Shown: positions 45,521 through 54,933 of the stretch, in pieces
Numbering within the stretch: position 1 is the stretch's first letter
How the letters are laid out: each line of letters begins with the position of its first letter
From: Harmonia axyridis
Lineage: Eukaryota > Arthropoda > Insecta > Coleoptera > Coccinellidae
Length of the DNA stretch: 64,000 nucleotides
Assembly (NCBI RefSeq): GCF_914767665.1
Contig: NC_059505.1
Location: 33,291,506-33,355,505 of the forward strand
Reading direction: 5' to 3'
Notes under the pieces: model-generated
Told to the model about the DNA's origin: nothing
Seen by the model: only the letters and a program-made list of their open reading frames with translations
Databases searched by the model: none
Program-made: the position numbers and the translations under genes

Positions 45521-45970
45521 TGTCTGGAAAAATCGCCTCGAGATAGAATAAGTCCGCTTTAATATGGATATTCAAGATGCGTGTTTAAAATGTAATAATG
45601 TAGGTATTCCATAAAGGTTAGAAACTATAAATTATTTCAGTTGATGGTGTCTGATTAACATTATTTTCAAGAGACAGCTGTGTTCGAACTGAATAAATTA
45701 TTCCACGCTGCATCTGCTTAAAGGTAGATGATTTTTTCAGTGCGGGGAACATGATATTAATAATTCTCGTAGGATGTTCACTTTTGGTTGTAATTGGGAC
45801 ATCAGGGATACTGAGAAAAACTTAAAAGTCCAAGGTGCGTTTCTCCAATATGAATTATCTGCTCTGAGAAAAAGCTCTCCTCGAGTTATCACCGAAAAAA
45901 TGTATTAATGAGTGGTCACCCATCCAGATATTGATCCCGCTCAAAGATGACCTTGTAGAATATGATTAAT
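45521..45970. other. No gene seen
   Basis: AT-rich, no recognised feature. Confidence 0.4.
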
Positions 45971-46940
45971 TAGGGATTCACGGCTTGGTTTGATTTTCAA
46001 GCTACTTGGCTTGAGCATGACTTGATTTCAAGACAAGTAGTAGTTTCAAGTCAAGTCAAGTATTTATTTATCAAGTACTTGAATAATATCAAGCTACTTG
46101 ATTTTTAGCAGTTTCATTGTGTAGTGCCACATCATAAGAAAAATGATGAAATGAGAAGAAACCTTGCAAAAAACAATTTTATTTATCAAACATATTGTAT
46201 AAAGGAACCGAAAATATCACCTTTTTTCAAATAGAAACATAAATTAAGTCACTATAAACCATAACAAAATAAAAAATAATGGAATAATGGTGTTTCTTAA
46301 TATTGAGAAACCACCAGGCTTTGTTTGATTTCATAATTTTCCATCCAGGATCTTAGACACATGAGGCATCTTTAAGATTTGCCAAACCTATTGCGGAACT
46401 GAAAGAGCAGCTCTAAACAATTGTCTTACAACAGACGCTGAAGATGCTGATAAAAGGTCCTTGGCCATTTTGGCCAAATATGGAAAGATATTTCCGAAAC
46501 TACCTAAATCTACCAATAGATTCCATATAAAGGTGAGAAAACTACTAATAAAGTAACCCTGGCGAATGCTTCAGTCTCTTGGCGCTCAAAGAATCCCCTA
46601 ATTTAGTCTAAGCGCGGACGAGATTGCAGAAATATATGCCGTGCGACACGTGCATATCAAGCTCAAGTAATATCAAGTAGCTTGATATCAAGTCAAGCAA
46701 TAAATATCTAAAATCAAGTTGAGTCAAGCTCAAGTATGTAATTTTTCACGAGCTTGATTTTCAAGTAATGTAACGGGTTTTTTTTCGAGGTATATAACTT
46801 TAAGTTGGCATTTCTGTTCAAGATGGCGACCGATTTAACAGCTGTCAAGTGATTTATTCTCAGTTTGATTTGGCAATTCATCAGGAATAGACTCACGCCT
46901 GAACAATGCATGCAAATAGTGCAATTTTATTTCGAAAATA

Positions 46941-47264
46941 ATGGTTCTGTGCGGAATACGTATCGCGCACTACGTCCATTTAATTTTGTTTAGCGATGAA
47001 GCGCACTTCTGGTTGAATGGCTACGTCAACAAACAAAACTGCCGCATTTGGAGTGAATCTAATCCTCAAGTGTATGTCAAAACACCATTACATCGAGAAA
47101 AACTGACTGTTTGGTGCGCTTTATGGGCTGGTGGAATCATTGGTCCGTACTTCTTCAAAAACGATGATGGCCATAACGTTACAGTCAATGGTGATCGGTA
47201 TAGAGCCATGATTACTAACTTTTTCATTCCTGAATTGAACAACCATGATGTCCAGGAGCTGTAG
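46941..47264 (+). pseudogene. DD41D transposase catalytic fragment, copy 2
   Basis: 108 codons from ILFSDEAHFWLNGYVNKQN through TVNGDRYRAMITNFF to NNHDVQEL and a TAG stop in place of the Trp codon of copy 1 (ELWFQQDG). Unlike copy 1, the GYVNKQNC segment here is uninterrupted, so the two copies carry different disabling stops on a shared deletion backbone. Confidence 0.88.
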
Positions 47265-47420
47265 TTCCAACAAGACGGCGCAACATGTCACACAGCTCGT
47301 GCCGCAATCAATTTATTGAAAGACACGTTTGGTGACCGCCTAATTTCACGTTTTGGACCTGTGAATTACCCTCCAAGATCTTGTGATTTAACACCATTAG
47401 ACTACTTCAAGTTCAACAAG

Positions 47421-48491
47421 ATGGCGAGCGAAGAGGATGCGTTAGATGAGCTCCGCTCGAAAAGTGCGAGTATTTCTACAAAAATTAAAGAAATCAAGGC
47501 AATTTGTGTTCATTGTAACAGAAAAGTAATTGAATTCGTCAAGTGCGCGAAATGTAAAGATATTTTCCACCCATCCTGTCTTACGCAAGCGGCGACGAAG
47601 AAATCCACATTGTGCATTCATGAAAGTGAAATTTCTGAGGAAATATCCGAAGATCCCAGAGTGTTATTGCATATTTTCCAAGTGCGAATACAATATCTTG
47701 AATCCCTACTCAGCGAAACCCAGAGTAAAAATTCTATATTGGTTCAAAACAACGAATTATTGACGGAAAAGGTGAGAAATTTGGAATCTTCTAAAAAAAA
47801 CGAGAATCAACAACAAAAAAAAACCGAGAGTCGAGATAAGGATCACAGTCAAAGTCAACCTTCTCATATCTCGTCTATGATTGAGTCAACTTCTGTGGTG
47901 CAGAAATCCTCTGTGAACGAACAGAAAGGTCAAAATCGTCAAAGTGACAAGCTAACCTATTCTTCAAAAGTAAACAAGGGTTTAAATTCAAGTAACAAAG
48001 TACTTAAAAATATGTTACCATCAACATCTACCACAGATGTAACGGCGATTCCAAATGAAAATTATAATGAAAACAAAACAATCGTGGAGAACAACAAAAA
48101 TAAGGACATTACAACACCAGAACAAATTAATTCTGGTTGGAAAACGGTAATTAAAAAACGAAAATTACAAAATAAAGACAAAATTATATGCACTGGATCT
48201 AATAATAATAGCGGAATAACGGGTGCATTAAGGAAGAAATGGATGTATGTAGGAAAAATAGCGGGAATTGTTAAGGAAGAGGACATTATAGACTATTTGG
48301 GAAAAATGGAAGTTAAAGACGGAATAGAAGTGCGAAAACTAGACACGAAGGGTTCAAATTCGGCGTTCAGTGTGGGTGTTGCATCAGAAGAACTATTTAA
48401 AAAGTTGGGCGCCCCAGAATTCTGGCCTGCAGGTGTACTGGCGAGAGAATTTTCCTTTCGCGGATTCTTCTCTAGGAATAACAAAAATTGA
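47421..48491 (+). CDS. Non-LTR ORF1 protein, PHD-like finger and coiled coil
   Basis: 356 residues from the Met of MASEED. Residues 29-67 hold a PHD-like Cys/His array: CVHC (29-32), CAKC (42-45), HPSC (50-53) and CIH (65-67). Residues about 78-128 form a heptad-rich region (VLLHIFQVRIQYLESLL to LLTEKVRNLES), a likely coiled coil for self-association. A polar Ser/Asn/Lys-rich linker follows to about 255. The C-terminus (about 275-350) begins KKWMYVGKIAGIVKEEDI and ends with GAPEFWPAGVLAREF, matching the RRM-like C-terminal domain of insect retrotransposon ORF1 proteins. The role is RNA binding and ribonucleoprotein assembly. The open frame extends 35 codons upstream into the DD41D transposase by chance, and the real start is 47421. 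Confidence 0.88.
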   Translation: MASEEDALDELRSKSASISTKIKEIKAICVHCNRKVIEFVKCAKCKDIFHPSCLTQAATKKSTLCIHESEISEEISEDPRVLLHIFQVRIQYLESLLSETQSKNSILVQNNELLTEKVRNLESSKKNENQQQKKTESRDKDHSQSQPSHISSMIESTSVVQKSSVNEQKGQNRQSDKLTYSSKVNKGLNSSNKVLKNMLPSTSTTDVTAIPNENYNENKTIVENNKNKDITTPEQINSGWKTVIKKRKLQNKDKIICTGSNNNSGITGALRKKWMYVGKIAGIVKEEDIIDYLGKMEVKDGIEVRKLDTKGSNSAFSVGVASEELFKKLGAPEFWPAGVLAREFSFRGFFSRNNKN

Positions 48492-48554
48492 GCAAGCTAC
48501 AAACTCTAAAGCAGATAAAATCGCTGCCAAACATAGAAAAGACCTGAATATATA

Positions 48555-48680
48555 GCCATTAAGCTGTTCAATAGGCTTCCAATGGGAATCAGACAGTTAC
48601 CACTGCACAAATTCAAGAAGACAGTCAAGAAACATCTAGCAAATGCCGCGGTATATAGCACTGAAGAATATCTAAATTAA
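48555..48680 (+). pseudogene. ORF2 C-terminal remnant
   Basis: 41 codons reading AIKLFNRLPMGIRQLPLHKF followed by KKTVKKHLANAAVYSTEEYL and a stop. This is the characteristic C-terminus of CR1/L2-group polymerases (F-NRLP--I--L----FK--LK--L----YYSVEE). A large deletion joins it to the end of ORF1. Confidence 0.82.
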
Positions 48681-49231
48681 TTTTTTTTCTTTTTTCTCAT
48701 TACTGTTTGGACATGTGTAAAATTATGTATTTTTAGCACGAATAAATTATTATTATTACTTCCTGTAGGGCTATGTAAAGTCATTGGTCTAAGCGGATAA
48801 GCCACAAACCCTTGACCATTTGGAAGACAACATTTGCCGTGTTATTGCCGATATACGGCCACAAATGTTGGAAAAAGTCATCGAAAATTGGACGTCCAGA
48901 TTGGACTACATCCGAGCCAGCCGTGGCGGTCATATGCCAGAAATCATATTTAAAATGTAATGCCACAAGATTATCTTGCGGATAAATAAAATTCATATCA
49001 ATCGAATAATCCATCGTTGTTTTATTGCAATTTAAAGTTCTATAGCTCTAAAAAAAACACCCTTTAGTTAGTTAAAATGTCAAGCTACTTGGCTTGATGA
49101 ATCCCTACCGAGGACTAATGAATGTACGTTTGTAAGTCTCATCCTTTCCCATTTTTTTTCAGAATAAGTGCCTATTGAACAAAACTGGTATTGATTTGCA
49201 CTGAAAAAAAATCAGAAAGATTTAATTTGTT

Positions 49232-49937
49232 TTGTGTTGCAGATATTTATTTATTTATTTATTTATTTAACATAAACAGGAATCCTAACAGGAATAACCC
49301 AATTACAAGGATTCACCACAAAAAAGAAGATATTTACAATTGAGAATGAACATAAACTACAAGATAAAACATATCAACAATATCAAAAAAAAAATAAACA
49401 ATTCAGTAATTTCTACATAGATACAAATATAATTCTTCCCTAAAAGCAACTTGAGAAATATTGAAAATGTCAACAAAAAAAATGTGCCAGTTATAAAACC
49501 GCATGATTCTCAAAAAAATTGAGTTATAAAACAACGACGTGCGCGCTCTTGGGACATAAAACAGTTCTCTTCGACGTCCGGTGAAAGCACGAGTGTTCAA
49601 ATAAACCTCATTAATGAGAGGGAAATCAAAGTGGCCATTCATTATCCGATATAAAAAAGTTTGATCGAATACAACCCTTCTCTGCTCCAGAGTAGTCAAT
49701 CTATAAAGCCTCAACCTTGCATCATAAGGACACTCAACTTGTCTATTCCCGAACCTGTAGTATAAGACTCTAGTGAACTTTCTTTGTACCCTTTCGATCC
49801 GATTAATATATTTATGATAAAAGGGATTCCAAATTGGTGTTGCATATTCAACTATACTGCGAACAAGCGAAAAGTAAAGAACCTTTAGCGTTTCCTCACT
49901 ACTAAATGTATCTGTGGATACATTTGAACGTCTAATT
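49232..49937 (-). pseudogene. Non-LTR RT C-terminal fragment with simple-repeat tail
   Basis: On the minus strand an open frame runs from about 49925 to 49403. It reads LVRSIVEYATPIWNPFYHKY, IERVQRKFTRVLYYRFG, then LTTLEQRRVVFDQTFLYRIM and ends LYLYLCRNY. This is the region after the RT fingers/palm in Jockey-like non-LTR polymerases (VEYA--IWNP-----I--IE-VQ--F). It is followed by a 3' untranslated region and an AAAT repeat tail (49249-49268). The catalytic domain is missing through 5' truncation at about 49937. It sits 125 bp outside the hAT-A element. Confidence 0.85.
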
Positions 49938-50432
49938 CGATAGAATAAAAACCAAAATGATACCTACCTATAGAGACAGAGCCATCATAAGTACACATTT
50001 AATCCTTACAGACTGCAGACAACATCGGAAATTCAAAGTAGCAAGTTTCAAGTTCATTGTTCAATGACAGGTGCGCAAAATGGCGTACTGCTCACATGAG
50101 ATAACATTAACCATCGTTTAGATCTAATGATATTAACCTACCCACATGTACCTGTACAAACAATGGCTTATATTTTATGATACTTTCTTCACAAAACCAA
50201 CCGGGTATTCAATCAGAAAGGTTCAGTGTTTACTTGATTATTCAATGTAACTTCACTTATTCCTATTTTGACTAACCCTTTACAATTTTATAATACAAGA
50301 ATCAATGTTGTTCCTAATGAGCAAAATGAGGAATGCACACACGTGTATAGACGGGATCTTTTGAGCGATCGTCATTCAAGCTTTATTAATCCCTTAGAAA
50401 CCACAAAACTGAATATAAGTATGTACATATAT
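49938..50432. other. No gene seen
   Basis: AT-rich, no recognised feature. Confidence 0.45.
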
Positions 50433-50434
50433 TA

Positions 50435-51622
50435 GGCCAATTGGAAAGTCACCGGTCTGATGCACACATGGCGGTACTAGTAATAAATCTATATGATTTT
50501 TAGTTAGAACCAACCTTCAAACGATACGTGTCAAAATTTGATAGCAGTCCGAACAATAGTTTGTGAGATATTGCGTTGTGAGTATAGCTATTTTTTTTAT
50601 TTAAAAAAAGATGAAAAAAAAAGAATTTCTGGTGCTGATGAAATAATGCTTCTCGAATGCAAAAAATACAGTTGAAGCAAAATCTTGGCTTGATGAAGAG
50701 TTTCCGGGGTCTGCACCTAAGTTTGAATTACCGTAAAATGAAGTTGATCGAGCAGACATTGTGAAGATATCATCTGAACGTGTATATCATATCATTCACG
50801 AATATTTGTACATACATGAGAAAGCTGTGTGCAAAATTGGTGACGCGAGAGCTCACAATCGATCAAAAGAATCAACGTGTTAATGATTCTGAGCAGTGTT
50901 TGAAGCTGTTTAAGTGCAATAAACCTGAATTTTTGTATCGATATGTGACAATGAATGAAACATGGCTCCATCATTTCACTCCGGAGTCCAATCGACAGTC
51001 AGCTGAGTGGACTACTGGACTGTACATGATGAACCGAATCCAAAACGAGGAAAAACACAACAGTCATCTGGAAAGGTTATGGAATCAGTATTCTGGGATG
51101 CGCAAGTTATAATATTCATTGATTACCTCCAAAAGGGCTAAACCATCAACAGCGATTATTATATAGCGTTATCCTCATTTAGAGGATTATTATATAGTCT
51201 TTTTGGATCGTTTGAAGTATGAAATCTTTGAATAATTTGAAGAAAAAAGGTACTGTTTCATCAAGACAATGCGCCGTGTCACAAACCAATGAAAACAATG
51301 GCAAAATTGCATGAATTGGGCTTCGAATCGCTTCTGCATCCACCGTATTCGCCAGATCTGGCCCCCAGCGATTTTTTCCTGTTCTCAGACCTCATAAGAA
51401 TGCTCGCTGGAAAAAATTTAGTGCCAATGAAGTAAGTAATCACCGAAACTGAGGCCTATTTTGAAGCGAAAGACAAATTGTACTACAAAAACGGTATCGA
51501 AAAGTTGGAAGATCGCTTTAATTGCTGTATCGCTCTCGAAGGCAACTATGCTGAATAATAAAATCGAATTTAGCCAAAAATATGTGTTTCACTATGGTAG
51601 ACCGGGGACTTTTCAATTGGCC
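50435..51622 (+). mobile_element. Irritans-type mariner with both terminal repeats
   Basis: The left end GGCCAATTGGAAAGTCACCG (after TA) and the right end GACCGGGGACTTTTCAATTG frame a 1.19-kb copy. Coding order: KKEF-like start, NTVEAKSWLDEEFPGSAP, a deletion, RADIVKISSERVYHIIHEYL, KLCAKLVTRELTIDQK, YVTMNETWLHHF (the first catalytic Asp is Asn here), SAGKVMESVFWDAQ-like, then HQDNAPCHKPMKTMAKLHE, PPYSPDLAPSDFFLFSDL, and a C-terminal CIALEGNYAE. Frameshifts and stops disable it, but it is the most complete irritans copy in the window. Confidence 0.9.
50780..51112 (+). pseudogene. Irritans-type mariner transposase mid-fragment
   Basis: 111 open codons from MRKLCAKLVTRELTIDQKNQ through CLKLFKCNKPEFLYRYVTMN to ETWLHHFTPESNRQSAEWTT. 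The residue aligned with the first catalytic Asp (DETWLHH in the other copies) is Asn, which would abolish catalysis. Confidence 0.85.
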
Positions 51623-51624
51623 TT

Positions 51625-53092
51625 CTATATGGTAGAAGCCAAGCGTATTCACGAAAAATCAACTCTAATTTCTCCACAGCACTCTTGACCATGAATTTAA
51701 ATAACACGCGTTATTTAGAATTTTTTGATCCCCTTTTTTTTAATTATTAGAGAAATTCTACAAGATAAATTGAAGTAACAACGGTTTCTGCACTAAATTC
51801 AGTGTTTCCATCATAGATAATATATTACCTAAAAATAAAGTTCCTTCTTTCAGTCAAACTCTCTCGGTGAAAACCAAAATCAGACTGCAAAAATCACCTT
51901 CTGCCAAATCAATATTTCTCGTCGACGATATCCCCCCAAAAAACAATCATTATTCACGTTCACCTCATTTAACCAGAGGTCAAACCGTCCGAAGTATCGA
52001 CGAGCAGATGAATCATCGACGAAATGAAGACCAAGAAGCAGCAGCAAACCAAATACTCCTGGCAGCCATTTATTATAACACTAAGTACATTTCGGCATGA
52101 GGAATCTTGATAATCAAGTGTTTACCGTACTCTAAAAATGTCTGAAACAAGGAGGTGTCTGCGGTATTATGATTTGAAATTGCTGGGTAGAGCCAGCGCA
52201 CGAGGGGCCGTTCTAAGAAGAAGAAGTAAGTCCGTCCAGTCTGTGCGCGGTGTATTTATGTTCTATAATGATAGCCTGCCCCGGGTCTGATATATTGGAC
52301 AGCCAGACAGAGACCTTAGTTTATACCGAGCTCCAACACATCCAGCATTGTTGGCACAACACTTTACAAGCCTCTGGCAACGATGGAATCGCTTACATAT
52401 ATTAATAATTACTGGTCAAATTGATATTTATATTTTCGCCCAACTACCCCGCGTTATCTCTCACTCGATCTTAATAACAATTATAAATCTCGCAAATGTT
52501 AGGTATTTTATTCAGTTTTCTTTCCTTATCTTCTTGCTCACGTATATGGGATTCCATGGGACTGATTCATTGAATGGGCTGCCTTATTCGTAGGTAGATA
52601 CTCCCAGCTTTTGCTTCGTTATATTCGATAATTAATCTATTAGATTGTTTGGTATCATAAGTGAAAGATTTTAAAGAGATAATCTTAATTATAGACCAAT
52701 AAAACTTATATGTAGAGGTGCGTAGGTTAGGTGAAAATACCTGGTGGGGTTTTCAGGAAAGAATAACATACTTTCACCTACATTTGGTTTCACAAATCTA
52801 TTGAAGATGTTTGCTCCACCACCTCCTAGGGCGGAGTTCTAGGAAATTGAAGACCAGCTCGCTTGAGGGCTCGATCTACTCGCGCAATTTTTCGCGCTGG
52901 ATTGCGCTCTGTTTAGGGTAGTGCGAAATTTCACCCGAGTGACTTTCGCGAGGAAGTTTCGTTAATTTTATGTTGAAAATGTATATTTCGTATTCGTAGT
53001 TTTATGTTGAAGAAGTTTTGCATATGGTAATGAAAGTTGAAAAGTCCAAGGAAGAACAAATTTTGAGTTACACTTTTCATGTCATTGCTTTT
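51625..53092. other. No recognised gene; GC-richer stretches
   Basis: A 78-codon frame at 51867-52100 is preceded by TTCCTTCTTTCAG, a possible splice acceptor, but has no recognised domain. 52180-52330 and 52820-52950 are GC-richer. Could hide host exons; I cannot support one. Confidence 0.35.
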
Positions 53093-53711
53093 AGGGATTC
53101 ATCAAGCCAAGTAGCTTGACATTTTAACCAACTACTTGACTTGAATATCAAGCTCTTGAAAAATTACATACTTGAGCTTGGCTTGACTTGATTTTAGATA
53201 TTTATAGCTTGACGTGATATCAAGGTACTTGATATAACTTGAGCACGCGTCGCACGGCATATGTTTCTGCAATTTCGTGCGCGCTTAGACTGATTAGGGG
53301 GATTTCTCGTCGATAGACTGAAACATTCGCCAGTGTGACTTTATTAGTAGTTTTCTCACATTTCTATGAAATTTATTGGTAGATTTTGGTAGTTTCAGAA
53401 ATATCTTTCCAAACTTGGCCAGAATGGCCAAGGATTTTTTATCAATGCCAGCATCTCCAGCTCCTGTTGAAAGACAATTTTCCATAGATGCTCTTACAGT
53501 TACAAAAACTCGCAATAGGTAATGCGACAAATCTATAAAAAGCTTCATGTACTTGTACAAATCAAGTAGCTTGATATGATTCAAATACTTGATAAATAAA
53601 TATTCGTCTTAACTTGAGATTGAAAAACTACTACTTAACTTGAGCTTGCCTTGAAATCAAGTCAAGCTCAAGCGGGGTAGTTTGATAATCAAGCCATGCC
53701 GTGAATCCCTA
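53093..53711 (+). mobile_element. hAT-A deletion derivative
   Basis: Starts TAGGGATTCATCAAGCC and ends GCCGTGAATCCCTA, with CAAGT/ACTTG subterminal clusters. The plus strand at 53396-53516 encodes FPNLARMAKDFLSMPASPAP followed by VERQFSIDALTVTKTRNR, an almost canonical hAT dimerisation motif before a stop. It is the best-preserved coding remnant of the family here. Flanking 8-mers ATTGCTTT and ATTCAAGG agree at only the first three positions. Confidence 0.88.
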
Positions 53712-53834
53712 ATTCAAGGCTATGAAAAAAAATCTGGTTGATCACATTATCAGAACCAAAGAAAATAAGAGAAAAATATTGGAAAAGAAATACCCAATAT
53801 TTCCTCAATAACAAATTTGATTGGGTTGACATTT

Positions 53835-53960
53835 TGAGTCATCTGAAATCTCAGGCACACCTCAAGGAACGGTTCTGGGGCCATTACCCATGTTTGTTGA
53901 AATTCAGGGAATCCTTTCCCTAGACTTAGAAACTACACTACTAGTCTTACCTGACCAAAG
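53835..53960 (+). pseudogene. Orphan non-LTR RT motif fragment
   Basis: In the frame shifted from the longest ORF, the sequence reads SEISGTPQGTVLGPLPMFVE, the conserved SG-PQGTVLGPLLF RT motif. No catalytic DD motif nearby. Confidence 0.55.
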
Positions 53961-54933
53961 ACTCAATAAATCATATTAAACAACTGATATGGCTCTGGTC
54001 GAATTCTTTCCAAAACCACAGTTATTACTCGCAGCCACCTGTTTTCAGTTTTCAGAAATTAAAATTTATGCAATATTGATGACAGTGGCTGAAAAAAGCT
54101 AAAGAATGCCTTCAAAAATTTGTACGAAAGAAATCATATTTTCAGTTGAATTAATGAATAACCAAGATTTCAATCCATGTGATTTTGAATAAAAAAATCC
54201 TGTGAAAGTTTCAGCGCTTTTACTGTAGATTTAAGTAAGGTGGTAATTCTTTTTTGTTTGTTCAGCCTTAATGAGATCCGAATAAATCCCACAATATAAC
54301 ACAAATTGAACAACATCAAAGGTAAATACAACAAACATTAAACTCGAAATTGGTATCGATTATAGAAATCCTGTATTTTCATCACTCGCAACATATTCGA
54401 TATGTAAATTGAAAGGAATGCACCAACACTACTACTATCTGATTACTAGCATCCCATATGGGGAATCTGAAATTGGTACATATAGCAATTAAACGGAATT
54501 TCAAATCCGATTAGAGCGGAACAATCCACCATAAACCAACCGTTCACGAAGGTAAAAGGCAAAATAAATCTGCATCGATTACGGCGACGGCCAACACCTT
54601 GAAACCGATCATTTTACGCTTGTCCCCCCGCTTTTCCGAAGAAGTCGTAAATATCTAATTAAACCTAACTCAGCGGGCACACTTATCGACCCGTTTGTGC
54701 ACGAAAATGCATAAAACCTATTTTCGAACAACAAAAGGCAAATAGAGTCCAGGAGTCAGCTGTCCATTCGCAATAATTGAATGAAGTCGACAATCGTAGC
54801 AGATATTTATTTCTCCATTTGGCCGTTCGCTTGTGCCCCGTACCTTTTGTGCCTCAACAACCGGGTTCATTATTGCTGAATGGAAGGTGAGTCTTTGTGG
54901 ACCATTCTTAGCCACTTCAGAACACAAAGCGGT
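53961..54933. other. No gene; GC-richer patch 54540-54730
   Basis: The patch contains GAAGTCGTAAATATCTAATT and AGCGGGCACACTTATCG. The first part matches a motif at 38667. Not transposon-like. Otherwise AT-rich. Confidence 0.4.

Larger units (their letters stand above)
47408..48756 (+). mobile_element. Non-LTR retrotransposon, ORF1 intact, ORF2 mostly deleted
   Basis: The insert is flanked by a 5-bp duplication TACTT (47403-47407 and 48757-48761) and ends in a TTATTATTATTA-type tail after AATAAA. It contains a complete ORF1 (47421-48491), then only the last 41 codons of ORF2 (48555-48680). The RT and endonuclease are absent, so it depends on other copies. Only 13 bp precede the ORF1 start, so the 5' untranslated region is probably truncated. 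ORF1 zinc finger and RRM-like end, with the IKLFNRLP tail in ORF2, suggest a CR1/Daphne-like clade. Confidence 0.88.
46773..49064 (+). mobile_element. DD41D element, copy 2, split by a retrotransposon
   Basis: Begins ACGGGTTTTTTTTCGAGG after TA (46771) and ends AAAAAAACACCCTT before TA. The interior repeats the copy 1 structure: MNRLTPEQ-like start, the same RALRPF to LFSDEAHF deletion, WCALWAGG, TVNGDRYR, then a stop at 47261 and FQQDGATCH in the same frame. The coding region is cut at DYF (47407) and resumes at 48762 with GYVKSLV-like sequence and the RGGHMPEI tail. Lacks the MITE found in copy 1. Confidence 0.9.
45971..49107 (-). mobile_element. hAT-A element carrying nested DD41D and non-LTR insertions
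   Basis: The ends TAGGGATTCACGGCTTGG and GGCTTGATGAATCCCTA are the hAT-A termini, with CAAGT/ACTTG subterminal clusters on both sides. The hATC dimerisation remnant lies at 46430-46510 on the minus strand (FPYLAKMAKDLLS). Removing the 2292-bp DD41D nest (46773-49064) leaves about 845 bp, similar to the other deletion derivatives. The left flank TGATTAAT and right flank CCGAGGAC do not match, so no target duplication is visible. Confidence 0.88.

Noticed and set aside
47316..47420. Upstream start for the non-LTR ORF1
   Set aside because: The first 35 codons are mainly DD41D transposase plus the insertion junction. The true ORF1 start is the Met at 47421.
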